The notes below the pieces were generated by a model. It saw only the letters and a list, made by a program, of their open reading frames with translations, ran no database searches and had not been told where the DNA came from. From JAJDUF01 sp965214295 (GTDB lineage: Bacteria; Chloroflexota; UBA11872; UBA12225; JAJDUF01), in assembly GCA_965214295.1 (NCBI GenBank), contig OZ243944.1, forward strand, positions 1,364,001 through 1,428,000: a DNA stretch of 64,000 bases, written 5' to 3'. This document shows positions 8,928-16,800 of the stretch, in pieces; position 1 is the first letter of the stretch, and every line of letters begins with the position of its first letter. The translations under genes and the position numbers were made by a program.

Positions 8928-9260
8928 ATGGAGACATTAGAAGCATTCGCGCTGTACCTGCCGACCGGATTGTACGTCATAGTGATCGAGCTGCTGGTGC
9001 TGGGGATGGCACTGGGTATCTTGCCATCCCTACGCGAGCAGCGATGGGGCATCCTGTGGGAGGCGGGGTTTGTCGCCTTGGGCGTCGTTGCCCTCGGCCC
9101 CCTCTTCACGCTCATGCCGTCGGCGGTGGCCGGCTTTGGCCTCGTAGCGGGGGCGGTGGCGATGCTCTTTCCGCTGGGGATGCTGTGGCGGCGCTATGAG
9201 GACTGGGCTAGCTCCTTCGCCCCTGGCGAAGAGGCCGAGTACGAAGAGCCGGCGATGTAG
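8928..9260 (+). CDS. Small membrane protein of unknown function
   Basis: The protein is 110 aa with three predicted transmembrane helices (LYVIVIELLVLGMALGIL, EAGFVALGVVALGPLFTLM, GFGLVAGAVAMLFPLGMLW). The acidic C-terminal tail is EEAEYEEPAM. No family motif was recognised. A TATACT box at 8875-8880 lies about 50 bp upstream and may be its -10 element. Neighbouring genes on the same strand (Uma2, fabZ) do not suggest a role. Confidence 0.65.
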   Translation: METLEAFALYLPTGLYVIVIELLVLGMALGILPSLREQRWGILWEAGFVALGVVALGPLFTLMPSAVAGFGLVAGAVAMLFPLGMLWRRYEDWASSFAPGEEAEYEEPAM

Positions 9261-9429
9261 GAGGGTGGACCTACCCCCCTCCCTGAGGAGAAGGGGCTAA
9301 CGTCAGTGGTCAGTGGCCTGTTTACTCGCCATCCATTATTGATTACCGGTCGCGGAGCAGAAGAGGCCGGGGGTAGGATCATCCCGCCGCTTTCCGGTCA
9401 TGGGGTGTGCTGAGGACGAGAGACCGACG

Positions 9430-9996
9430 ATGGTGACGACACAGCCGGCGGCCCCCCCGGCCCCGTTGCTGACGGCGGCAGACCTGCTGGCATTGCCGGA
9501 TGACGACTACCGCTACGAGCTGGTGCGGGGAAAGCTGATTCGGATGCCGCCGCCAGGGTCACGCCACGGCCGCACTGTGGCGCGGATAACGATCAGGCTC
9601 GGTCATTTCATCGAGACTCATAACCTTGGTACGATCCTCAATGAGAGTGGCTACCACCTGGAATGGGACCCGGACACGGTACGGGCACCGGACGTCTCGT
9701 TTATCGCCGCGACGCGGCTGCCACCCGACGAGTTCCCGCACGGCTATCCCACGCTGGCGCCGGACCTCGCCGTCGAGGTGCTCTCGCCGTCCGAGCGACC
9801 GGGCGCGCGCCGTGAGAAGGTGCAGGCGTACTTCGCCGCTGGGACGCGCCTGGTGTGGGAGATTGACCCGGCGCAGCGGACGCTGACCGTCTACCGCTCC
9901 GTCCACGACCGGACCACGCTGGTGGCCACCGACGAGCTGACCGGCGCGGAGGTGCTCCCCGGCTTTGTCTGCCGCGTCGGCGAGCTGGTCCCGTAG
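9430..9996 (+). CDS. Uma2 family (DUF820) PD-(D/E)XK nuclease-like protein
   Basis: The 188-aa protein has the Uma2 fold markers: YELVRGKLIRMPPPG near the N-terminus, APDVSFI, DLAVEVLSPSERPGARREKVQAYF, and AAGTRLVWEIDP. The D, E and K of the PD-(D/E)XK site are in PDLAVEV and REK. The ATG at 9430 was chosen over an in-frame ATG at 9400 because the conserved region starts soon after. Uma2 proteins are very frequent in Chloroflexota and Cyanobacteria; their biological role is still unclear. Two tandem relatives are at 29668 and 30249. Confidence 0.88.
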   Translation: MVTTQPAAPPAPLLTAADLLALPDDDYRYELVRGKLIRMPPPGSRHGRTVARITIRLGHFIETHNLGTILNESGYHLEWDPDTVRAPDVSFIAATRLPPDEFPHGYPTLAPDLAVEVLSPSERPGARREKVQAYFAAGTRLVWEIDPAQRTLTVYRSVHDRTTLVATDELTGAEVLPGFVCRVGELVP

Positions 9997-10029
9997 GCAG
10001 CTACCGCGACAGAGAAGGGTTGAGCAGCA

Positions 10030-10485
10030 GTGAGTACGTTAGACCAAGACGCGATCCAAGCTATCCTGCCGCACCGCAAGCCGTTCCTCTTCCTCGACCG
10101 CATCGAAGAGGTCGAGTATGGGCAGCGTGCCGTGGGCGTGATTGATGACGTAGCGGACTACACCGACCGCTTTCAGGGACACTTTCCCGGCTATCCGATC
10201 ATGCCGGGGGCGCTGCTCGTCGAGGCGCTGGCCGAGGTCGGCGGCGTAGCGGCGCTGGGGCAAGGAGCGCACCAGGGCAAGCTCGCTTTCCTCGCCGGCT
10301 TGGATAGCTGGCGCTTCCGCAGCCCGGCCTTGCCGGGCATGTCGGTGCGCCTCGAAGCGGAGCTGGTGCGGATGCGCGGTCGGTTCGGCATCGGGCGCTG
10401 CAAGGCCACCAGTGACGGCGAGCTGCTGGCCGAAGGCGAAATCCGCTTTGTCATCGTTGAACGCCCGGACGAGCTGAACAGGTAA
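10030..10485 (+). CDS. fabZ: 3-hydroxyacyl-[ACP] dehydratase FabZ
   Basis: FabZ removes water from 3-hydroxyacyl-ACP in fatty-acid elongation. The 151-aa hot-dog protein has the N-terminal ILPHRKPFLFLDRI motif. The catalytic segment GHFPGYPIMPGALLVEALAEVGG supplies the active-site His and Glu. It has GTG as start codon. The usual EAxAQ is EALAE here, a minor change. It follows a Uma2 gene by 33 bp and stands apart from other fab genes. Confidence 0.93.
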   Translation: MSTLDQDAIQAILPHRKPFLFLDRIEEVEYGQRAVGVIDDVADYTDRFQGHFPGYPIMPGALLVEALAEVGGVAALGQGAHQGKLAFLAGLDSWRFRSPALPGMSVRLEAELVRMRGRFGIGRCKATSDGELLAEGEIRFVIVERPDELNR

Positions 10486-10561
10486 GATAGGAGACTTAAT
10501 CCCCGGCTCCTTCCCGCATGAAGGCTGACAACTTGATGCGGTAGTGTACTACCCCCCCTAT

Positions 10562-10586
10562 GGTCCCCCGCTTTGCAGGGGGGGCA
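10562..10586. terminator. C/G-rich hairpin between fabZ and pyk
   Basis: TCCCCCGC and GCAGGGGGG can pair around a short loop, in the convergent gap between fabZ (+) and pyk (-). There is no clear T-tail. It may serve as a bidirectional terminator. Confidence 0.3.
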
Positions 10587-10635
10587 GTGTGCCATAGCCC
10601 GCTACGCTGCGCGCTCTGTGGCTAACGTGGCTGCC

Positions 10636-12075
10636 TCACCCGAGGCGCACCGGGTCGCCGACGCGGTGAACCTTGACCATATTGGTCGTGCCCGGTTGAC
10701 TGACCGGCACGCCAGCGACAATGACCACCAAGTCGCCGGTGGCCACCACGCCGGCTTGCTGCGCTAACGCGATCCGCGACTCGATAAGCTCGTCGGTCGA
10801 ACCGATCTTCGCGCCCAGAAGCTGGGTTACGCCCCAAGTCAGCGCGAGTTGTCGCCACACGGTCGCGTCGTGGGTGGCAGCGACGATCCGCGTCGCCGGT
10901 CGGTAGCGGGCCACCATGCGGGCCGTATGCCCCGAAGTCGTCGCGCAAATGATCGCGCTGGCTGCCAGCTCCTCGGCCAGCTGCACACTACCTTGGGCAA
11001 TCGCGTCAGTCACACCCTGCGCGGACCACCGGCGCCATTCCCGGCCGCTGCGTGGCTGCTCGGCAGTGCGGGCAATCGCGTCCATCATGCGGACGGCTTC
11101 CACCGGGTAGCGCCCGATGGCCGTTTCCCCACTGAGCATGATCGCATCGGTGCCGTCGAAGACGGCATTGGCCACGTCGCTGACTTCGGCTCGCGTGGGC
11201 TGGGGGTGCTCGGTCATGGATTCGAGCATCTGGGTGGCGGTGATAACCGGCTTGCCGGCAGCGTTGGCCGCGGCGATGAAGCGCTTCTGCAGGAGCGGCA
11301 CTTGGGGCGCCGGCAGCTCGACGCCTAGGTCACCGCGGGCCACCATAATGCCGTCGGCCGTTGCCAGGATGTCCTCAAAGGCTTCGACCGCTTCATGCTT
11401 TTCGAGCTTGGCCAGGAGTAAGGGGGGGCCGCCAGGGGCCTGCTGCGAACGGACCAGTACACGGAGCGCGGCGATGTCGGCGGCGCTGCGGACGAAGCTG
11501 AGGGCAATCGCGTCAACGCCGTGCGCTACGCCCCACGCCGCATCGGCGCGATCCTTCGCGGTCAGCGTCGAGGCGGACAGGGTGGCACCGGGCAGGTTGA
11601 GACCCTTAAAGCTGCGGACGATGCCACCGCGGACGACCTCGCAGGTGATGAGGGGATCATCGGTGGCGCGAACCTGCACCTCGATCCGGCCGTCGTCAAT
11701 GAGCATCGTGCCGCCCGGCCGGACCTCACGAGCCAGCGGCGCATACTGCACCGGCAGCGCGCCCCCACCGGTGGCAGCCGGGTCAACGGTGAGCAGCAGC
11801 GTGTCGCCGGGGGCGATGGGACGACCGGCGCCGGGTACCGGCCCCAAACGTATCTTGGGGCCTGGCAAATCTTGGAGGATGGCCAGCGGCCGGCCCTGCT
11901 CGCCGGCAATCCGCCGCAGATGCTCGATCACCAGGGCGTGGGTAGCGTAAGTGCCATGCGAGAAGTTCAGCCGCGCCACATCCATGCCGGCGCCGATCAT
12001 TGCCCGCAGCGTGGCCTCATCCTCGCAGGCGGGACCGATGGTGGCGACGATACACGTGCGGCGGGGTGTAGCCAT
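10636..12075 (-). CDS. pyk: Pyruvate kinase
   Basis: This enzyme catalyses the last step of glycolysis, PEP + ADP to pyruvate + ATP. The 479-aa protein has TCIVATIGPA and MDVARLNFSHG at the N-terminus, the B domain (LIDDGRIEVQV), and LAKLEKHEAVE carrying the catalytic lysine. MVARGDLGVELP binds Mg2+, and ITATQMLESM and SGETAIGRYPVEAV are conserved. The C-terminal allosteric domain follows. The start is set at the ATG at 12075, where the conserved MATPRRTCIVATIGP begins; the longer frame would use a TTG at 12117. Confidence 0.96.
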   Translation of the reverse strand: MATPRRTCIVATIGPACEDEATLRAMIGAGMDVARLNFSHGTYATHALVIEHLRRIAGEQGRPLAILQDLPGPKIRLGPVPGAGRPIAPGDTLLLTVDPAATGGGALPVQYAPLAREVRPGGTMLIDDGRIEVQVRATDDPLITCEVVRGGIVRSFKGLNLPGATLSASTLTAKDRADAAWGVAHGVDAIALSFVRSAADIAALRVLVRSQQAPGGPPLLLAKLEKHEAVEAFEDILATADGIMVARGDLGVELPAPQVPLLQKRFIAAANAAGKPVITATQMLESMTEHPQPTRAEVSDVANAVFDGTDAIMLSGETAIGRYPVEAVRMMDAIARTAEQPRSGREWRRWSAQGVTDAIAQGSVQLAEELAASAIICATTSGHTARMVARYRPATRIVAATHDATVWRQLALTWGVTQLLGAKIGSTDELIESRIALAQQAGVVATGDLVVIVAGVPVSQPGTTNMVKVHRVGDPVRLG

Positions 12076-12150
12076 CAGGAGGTAGCGTGGCCCAGTGTAC
12101 TGGCCCGGAGCAATCAACTGTCAGCCGTCAGCCACCAGCGCTTCACCTCC

Positions 12151-12205
12151 TGACGGGCCAAAGCTGCACGGATGGTGCCAGGTGTGGTGCGGCTTTGGCC
12201 CGTCA
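12151..12205. repeat. Dispersed palindromic repeat, family C, copy 2
   Basis: TGACGGGCCAAAGCTGCAC (12151-12169) pairs with 12187-12205 over 19 bp with one T/G mismatch. The loop is 17 nt. The arms and the inner GGATGGTGCCAG match the copy at 1474-1552, but the loop is shorter. A second small hairpin (CTCCACCGTTGAACGGTAG) follows directly, at 12220-12238. It lies between pyk and gerW. Confidence 0.75.
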
Positions 12206-12327
12206 CCCGGCCCCCCGCTCCACCGTTGAACGGTAGAGTGGGATGCTTGCTGACCATCATTCCCCTGCACGGAGGAATCCACTCCTCCTAGGAGCAGGCC
12301 GGGGTGAGAGCGGCTAAGGGTGAGTAC

Positions 12328-12789
12328 CTAATGGCGCCGCGCTTTACGCATCCGGCCTATCGCCAGCAACATGCCTCCCCAGGCAGTGACAGCGGCCAAC
12401 GCAATCGCTGTGCGATCCACCACAGAGCGGACATGGACGCCTTCCGGCCCAATCTCGATGACGGCGACCGGCCGCGCGCGCGAGGTGCCGCCACCGCCGC
12501 CACCACCACCGCTACCTTCTCCGCCGGCTTCGGCTGGGTCGCTGGCCTGACCGGAGCCAGCTCCGCCGCCGAAGCCGCCAGCCGCAAACACCTCGGCAAG
12601 CGGAATCACCATCCGTTCACCCTGATCCTGGGCCGGGCCAACGCACGCATCGGCGCGGGCTGTCGCTAGTAGCCGGTCAAACATTCCCCCGATGCGCTCG
12701 ATCAGCCGATCATGGGCGGCTAAACCGGCCGGCTGATCTCCCTCCTGCGGGGCTGACGGCCCGGTGCCATCATTGCCAATATCGCTCAT
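12328..12789 (-). CDS. GerW/YtfJ family protein
   Basis: The 153-aa protein shows the GerW pattern: a helix ending in FDRLLATARADACVGPA, then ERMVIPLAEVFAAGGFGGGAG, a glycine-rich linker with nine consecutive glycines, and ARPVAVIEIGPEGVHVRSVVD. It ends with a hydrophobic segment TAIALAAVTAWGGMLLAIG and a basic tail, so it is probably membrane-attached. In Bacillus GerW is needed for spore germination; in non-sporulating phyla the role is unknown. The ATG at 12789 has AAAGAGAG upstream. The frame stays open upstream into the preceding gene (see 12790-13140). Confidence 0.8.
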   Translation of the reverse strand: MSDIGNDGTGPSAPQEGDQPAGLAAHDRLIERIGGMFDRLLATARADACVGPAQDQGERMVIPLAEVFAAGGFGGGAGSGQASDPAEAGGEGSGGGGGGGGTSRARPVAVIEIGPEGVHVRSVVDRTAIALAAVTAWGGMLLAIGRMRKARRH

Positions 12790-13140
12790 TGCTTGCTCTC
12801 TTTCCGCTTCCGCGTCCGCACTCGTGAGGGTCGCCCCGGTACTTGCTATCGCCAGCAATGGCCCTGGCCATTTCCACCGGACGAGCTTCGAGATAGGAAG
12901 CACCTCGTCCGGGCCGGCTGCGTGAGCTACCTGTACGCGCACTGGCGCGGCCCAGGCCACACCGCCGGCAAGCCTTCCTCCGGCAGCCTGCACACCGATG
13001 GCCGCGACGCGCGCCACGACTGTCACACGCTCTTCCGGCCGGCCGACGGCGGCCAGGGAGATTGGCGTGGCGGTGTGCTGCCCCGACTTGAAGATCAACC
13101 CCAGCATCACCTCAACAGTGTACAGCATCCCCGCGAGCAT
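12790..13140 (-). CDS. Conserved-looking protein upstream of and in frame with gerW
   Basis: About 117 residues (MLYTVEVMLGLIFKSGQ..., RVTVVARVAAIGV, GGVAWAAPVRVQVAH, DEVLPISKLV, WPGPLLAIAST) look like a small protein ending in a membrane segment. No stop separates it from gerW, so it reads as one 270-aa frame. Shifted by one base, the last codons read RVRTRKRKESKQ and stop at a TGA that overlaps the gerW start as ATGA. That is the normal layout for coupled genes and suggests a one-base indel near 12838-12845, or a real fusion. Function unknown. Confidence 0.45.
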
Positions 13141-13217
13141 CGCGCAGTCTCCCGTAGCGTGCCTCGCCTAGCTGTGCAGAGGAAGGGTAGGGCTGGGACG
13201 GAGACACTCACGCCGGC

Positions 13218-13250
13218 TTGACTAGGCATAGTATCGAGTGATACACTATG
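13218..13250 (+). promoter_or_regulatory. Promoter with overlapping inverted repeat before the Clp-N protein gene
   Basis: TTGACT (13218-13223) and TACACT (13242-13247) are spaced 18 bp. A palindrome covers the spacer and -10 box: CATAGTATC (13227-13235) against GATACACTATG (13240-13250), which differ by a 2-bp insertion. This fits an operator. The encoded protein has a ribbon-helix-helix-like segment, so autoregulation is possible. Confidence 0.5.
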
Positions 13251-13300
13251 TTGAGTTACGTGTAATTCAGATACGAGAGTGGGTCAAATGGGAGGAACCG

Positions 13301-14680
13301 ATGAAAAGGATGTTCCGCCGCCGCAAGGGGTCGTTCACTGCGGCGGCCCAGCGAGCGCTGCAAGGCGCAGAGGAGGAGGCGCGGCGCTTGCAACATGGCT
13401 ACATTGGCACCGAGCACCTACTGCTCGGGTTGCTGCGCGTAGAGGATGACGTCACCGCGCGGCTGCTCGCCGGCCTGGGGGTGGACCTCGCCAACGTGCG
13501 GAGTGCCGTCGAGCTTATCATCAGTCGCGGTGAGCAGCTTACTATGGGTACTACGCGCCCAACGTCCTCCACCACGATGCATCTGACGCCGCGCACAAAC
13601 AAGGTGCTCGTGTTAGCGGTCGAAGAGGCGCAGCGCCTCGGCCGCGATTCCGTGGATACTCCGCACCTGCTGCTCGGCCTCGTGCGCGAAGGTCAAGGTG
13701 TTGCCGCCGGGGTGCTGGAGAGTCTGGGCGCCAAGCTCGATCCGCTGCGCGAGGCCGTCGAAGTGCTCCTGGAAGATGGCGAGAGTGAGCAGCACCGGGA
13801 GGAGCGCGAGGGCGACGGCGATGCCAGCGGCACTCCTTGGTGGGAGCCGGTTGACATCTCGACTGTGCCGGGCGATCGTTTCGACCTGCTCACGGCGCGG
13901 TGCAAGAAGGTGCTTGTCCTGGCGACGGAGGAGGCGCGGCGCCTCAACCATAATTACATCGGAACGGAGCATCTGTTGCTGGGACTGGTGCGGGAGGGCC
14001 AAGGAACAGGGAGTGTCGTGCTGGCCGATCTCGGTGTTGATCTCAGCAAGGTACGCAGCGCGGTGGAATCCGTCGTTCGTCGGGGTGAGCATCCGGCGGC
14101 CAGGGAAGTGAAGCTGACCCCACGCGCTACGCAGACCATCGAGCTGGCCGTCGGTGAAGCGCACCGGCTGCGCCATGGTTACGTCGGCACCGAGCATCTC
14201 CTGCTGGGCCTCATGCGTGAAGAAGGAGGGCTTGCAGCGATCGTACTGAGCAGCCTGGATGTGCCGGTGGAACAGGTGCGTAGTGCGGTGCAGCACCGGC
14301 TGGCGCTAGCGGCTTCCGCAGAGCCGGCGAGTCTCCGCACCCGTGTCGAGCAATCGTTGCGTATGTTCTTCAGTGGACCACGCGATAACGTGCTGAGTAT
14401 CCGGGTGGACAATAGTGACGTGGCTGCCGTTGACGCGCTCGTCGAGGCCGGCGTGCTGAAGACGCGGAGCGAGGCGGCTGCCTGGCTCATCAAGTCCGGG
14501 ATCGAAGCCAATCGGTCGCTGTTCGAGCAGGTGCAAGCAAAGACGGCCGAGATTCGGCGCTTGCGCCAGGAGACCCAGGAACTGGTTCATCGTCACATCG
14601 AGGGTGAAGCCTTGGCGGCGGGAGAATCACCAGAGCCATCCGGCGAACCGGAGAAGGACGAGCAGGAGAGACCCGGCTGA
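13301..14680 (+). CDS. Clp-N repeat protein without ATPase domains, C-terminal RHH-like segment
   Basis: The 459-aa protein starts at an ATG with GGGAGGA upstream. It has four Clp-N half-repeats, each marked by EEARRLQHGYIGTEHLLLGLL-type sequence, near residues 10-80, 95-165, 200-265 and 275-345. This equals two full ClpA/ClpC N-domains, which normally bind adaptors and substrates. No Walker motifs follow. Instead residues about 365-435 (NVLSIRVDNSDVAAVDALVEAG, SEAAAWLIKSGI) look like a ribbon-helix-helix DNA-binding fold plus a short coiled coil. It could compete with or deliver substrates to ClpC, or be a regulator. This layout is known from Chloroflexota, but its role is not. Confidence 0.82.
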   Translation: MKRMFRRRKGSFTAAAQRALQGAEEEARRLQHGYIGTEHLLLGLLRVEDDVTARLLAGLGVDLANVRSAVELIISRGEQLTMGTTRPTSSTTMHLTPRTNKVLVLAVEEAQRLGRDSVDTPHLLLGLVREGQGVAAGVLESLGAKLDPLREAVEVLLEDGESEQHREEREGDGDASGTPWWEPVDISTVPGDRFDLLTARCKKVLVLATEEARRLNHNYIGTEHLLLGLVREGQGTGSVVLADLGVDLSKVRSAVESVVRRGEHPAAREVKLTPRATQTIELAVGEAHRLRHGYVGTEHLLLGLMREEGGLAAIVLSSLDVPVEQVRSAVQHRLALAASAEPASLRTRVEQSLRMFFSGPRDNVLSIRVDNSDVAAVDALVEAGVLKTRSEAAAWLIKSGIEANRSLFEQVQAKTAEIRRLRQETQELVHRHIEGEALAAGESPEPSGEPEKDEQERPG

Positions 14681-14694
14681 TCTTGTGTCTCCGG

Positions 14695-14763
14695 CCCCTC
14701 ACCACCCGGCCCCTTCTCCATCGCCGAGTGGTAGAAAGAGGGGCGGCGGGGGCCGGGGTGAGG
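14695..14763. repeat. Dispersed intergenic repeat, family A (CCCCTCACC...GGGGTGAGG)
   Basis: This copy has an inverted-repeat structure with CCCCTCACC at one end and CGGGGTGAGG at the other, around CCCCTTCTCC...AGAGGGG. Related copies are at 41500-41546, 46417-46455 and 47408-47449, and partial ones near 9270-9298 and 50723-50758. It lies between convergent genes here and may act as a terminator. Confidence 0.7.
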
Positions 14764-14785
14764 ACAGCCGACTGATGGATGATGG

Positions 14786-15460
14786 CTAGACTTGCAGGAA
14801 CGGGGCGACCGGGAGCACGAAGACGATGCCTGGCGTTGCGTCGGCGGTGCTCTGGCGACAGGCTTGCCGGAGCAGGCCGATGGCGTGATCTACTTGGTCG
14901 GGCGCAACGCCGGTCAGTAGCGTGGCGTTGCCCCGCCGGAGGAAGCCCCCGACGGTCTTGATGTGTGTGACGCGGTAGCCGGCGTGGAGCAAGGCTTGCA
15001 GGCATCGGCCGGCGTTGGCGGCATGCACAATCGCAGCCACGAGCATGTGTGGCGCGTCTACCGTCACCGGGTCGGGCAACGGCAGCCGGTTGGCCGTTTC
15101 GGGAGCGGCCAGCCCCTCGAAGCGCAGCACTGATAGCTCGAAGACGGTCGCCCCGCCAACCTGGACCGACTCCACGTTGCGGCTGCGACCGCCGAGGAAG
15201 GAAAGCTCGTCCACGGGCAGCAGGTAGCGGGTGCGTGGCTGGCAGGTCTCGCGGATTGCCGTCAGGACATCCGGCGCCCGCTCCGACGCGACGATAGACA
15301 AGATGGTCGCGTTGCCTTCGAGCAGGAAGCTGCCCACGGAATCGATGCGGGTGGCACGCAGGCCGCGCGTCGTGATCGCCTTGAGCAGCGCCGCCGCATC
15401 GTCGAGCTGCACGATGGCCAGTAACAGGCGATATTCGCTTGCTCTCTCTACCGCTGTCAT
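14786..15460 (-). CDS. Tandem DarA/PstA-type (cyclic-di-AMP receptor, DUF970) protein
   Basis: The 224-aa protein consists of two PII-like halves. The first has LLLAIVQLDDAAALLKAI, SVGSFLLEGNATILSIV and VQVGGATVFELSVLRFE. The second has MLVAAIVHAANAGRCLQAL and TVGGFLRRGNATLLTGVA. The T/S-x-GGFLxxGNxTLL segment is the signature of DarA/PstA, a c-di-AMP-binding signal protein of about 110 aa that normally works as a homotrimer of single domains. Here two are fused in one chain, and the first half has the Ser-Val-Gly-Ser variant. The ATG at 15460 has GGAG upstream. It would sense c-di-AMP, and a K+ channel with an RCK domain occurs later in the window. Ligand binding is inferred. Confidence 0.82.
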   Translation of the reverse strand: MTAVERASEYRLLLAIVQLDDAAALLKAITTRGLRATRIDSVGSFLLEGNATILSIVASERAPDVLTAIRETCQPRTRYLLPVDELSFLGGRSRNVESVQVGGATVFELSVLRFEGLAAPETANRLPLPDPVTVDAPHMLVAAIVHAANAGRCLQALLHAGYRVTHIKTVGGFLRRGNATLLTGVAPDQVDHAIGLLRQACRQSTADATPGIVFVLPVAPFLQV

Positions 15461-15526
15461 CGGATGCTCCAGGAGTGCAGCTTCCCACATACCTCCACCC
15501 CACCGACACACCGACGAGTGCCCGTC

Positions 15527-16549
15527 TCAAATCTGCCGGACAAGCATACGGACCGTACTCTGCCAGGAGAGACCGGGCGGCACGGTAATCAGGCCACTCT
15601 CGATACCGCGGGCAGCGAGGTTGGCGGCGTCCCCGGTACAGGTATACGGCTCCAGACAGACAATCGGCCGGTCGGGCGGCGCATACAGCACCCACTGGAG
15701 AAAGCTCGCGTCGGCCTGCACGGCGATCTCCAGCCCTGCCCAGGGGTTACGGAGCGTCGCTTCGCTCCAGTTTACGAGCGTGCCCGGCGCGTTGGCAACG
15801 AGGTCGGTGAAGATATGGTCGTAGGCGTGCCCGGCCAGCGCCCGCGGCTGCCGCAGGTCCAAGCGACCTTGCACCGGCCGGGTGTGCCCGGTCGGAAGTA
15901 GCTCGTCCGTCAGCTGCCATATTCGTCGCCCCGGCACCTGCACCTCCGCTTGGTCGCGCGACCCCCCAGCGACAAACGCGGCCGGAAACCAGGGATGGTA
16001 GCCGAGACCCATCGGCAGGGTGCGGTCCCCGGTGTTGTGTACCTCACTGTCCAGCGTCAGGGTGGCGTCGCGCAAGGTGAACGTCACGGTCAGCCGACAG
16101 GCGTAGTTGTATTGTCGGCGGATGGTCTTGTTCGTGCCGAGGTCGAGGCTCGTGCGGAGAACGGCCCCGGCGCTACCGCCCGCAGCACGCTCCACCGCCC
16201 AAGGCTGCGTGGCGACCAGCCCGTGAATGTGATGGCCGTTGTCCGGGTCCACGTCGAGCTGATTGGTTTGCCCCTCGAACGTGAAGCGCCCCTGGCGCAT
16301 CCGGCTGGGAAACGGGAAGAGGATGGGGTTGCCGGACATATAGCCGGTCGGACCGATGTCCGCCACGCCCGAAAGTGGTGGCAGTAGGTCTACCAAGGGA
16401 CCGGCGGCGCCGACGGGCGGCGCCCGGAAAGCGATGCAGTTGGCGCCCAGCGCCGGCACGATCTGGGCTGCGGCGCCGGTGGTAGCTTCGCGGAGGAGAT
16501 AGGCCTCGTGGCCAGCGAAGTCGCTATGCTCGACGGAATAGTCAGCCAC
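15527..16549 (-). CDS. Aldose 1-epimerase (galactose mutarotase) family
   Basis: Mutarotases interconvert alpha and beta anomers of sugars. The 340-aa protein has GNPILFPFPSRMRQGRFTFEG, then HHIHGLVATQPW with the conserved His of the substrate site. The second conserved site is GLGYHPWF, and CLEPYT carries the catalytic Glu. The length is normal. The start is a GTG with GGAGC upstream. The gene follows the DarA-like gene on the same strand with a 66-bp gap. The exact sugar is not determinable. Confidence 0.9.
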   Translation of the reverse strand: MADYSVEHSDFAGHEAYLLREATTGAAAQIVPALGANCIAFRAPPVGAAGPLVDLLPPLSGVADIGPTGYMSGNPILFPFPSRMRQGRFTFEGQTNQLDVDPDNGHHIHGLVATQPWAVERAAGGSAGAVLRTSLDLGTNKTIRRQYNYACRLTVTFTLRDATLTLDSEVHNTGDRTLPMGLGYHPWFPAAFVAGGSRDQAEVQVPGRRIWQLTDELLPTGHTRPVQGRLDLRQPRALAGHAYDHIFTDLVANAPGTLVNWSEATLRNPWAGLEIAVQADASFLQWVLYAPPDRPIVCLEPYTCTGDAANLAARGIESGLITVPPGLSWQSTVRMLVRQI

Positions 16550-16650
16550 CGATCATGCTCCAGCCGGGTTAGCCCCTATGCGCTCGTCATTGCGGCGCAA
16601 GCCACAACCCAGCGCCATGCATGCCCCCCCGCTGCGACAGGGGGATGTGG

Positions 16651-16670
16651 ATTCCCACGCAAGCGGGAAT
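16651..16670. repeat. Dispersed palindrome, family B (ATTCCC..GGGAAT)
   Basis: ATTCCCACGCAAGCGGGAAT forms a short hairpin. Variants with the same ATTCC(C/G)GC...GC(G/C)GGAAT plan are at 35719-35738, 41281-41308, 41325-41352 and 46363-46381. This is a REP-like family scattered between genes. Confidence 0.7.
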
Positions 16671-16800
16671 GAAGGGGCCGGGCGAGGTGTGTAGTCCCAC
16701 ACAAGAAAACTTACCCCGGTCAACTCTCGACCTCCGGCCACTCTAGCAGCTTGCCGCCGGCGATGCCACCGCCGAGGCGCCGGCACGAGGGAGGGTCGCG

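Noticed and set aside
12793..13221. Plus-strand 142-aa open frame over the gerW upstream gene
   Set aside because: Its composition is unlike a protein and it is antisense to the better supported frame.
14490..15695. Open frame of 401 aa on the minus strand
   Set aside because: It overlaps the DarA-like gene and ends of neighbours in another frame; no conserved motif is present.
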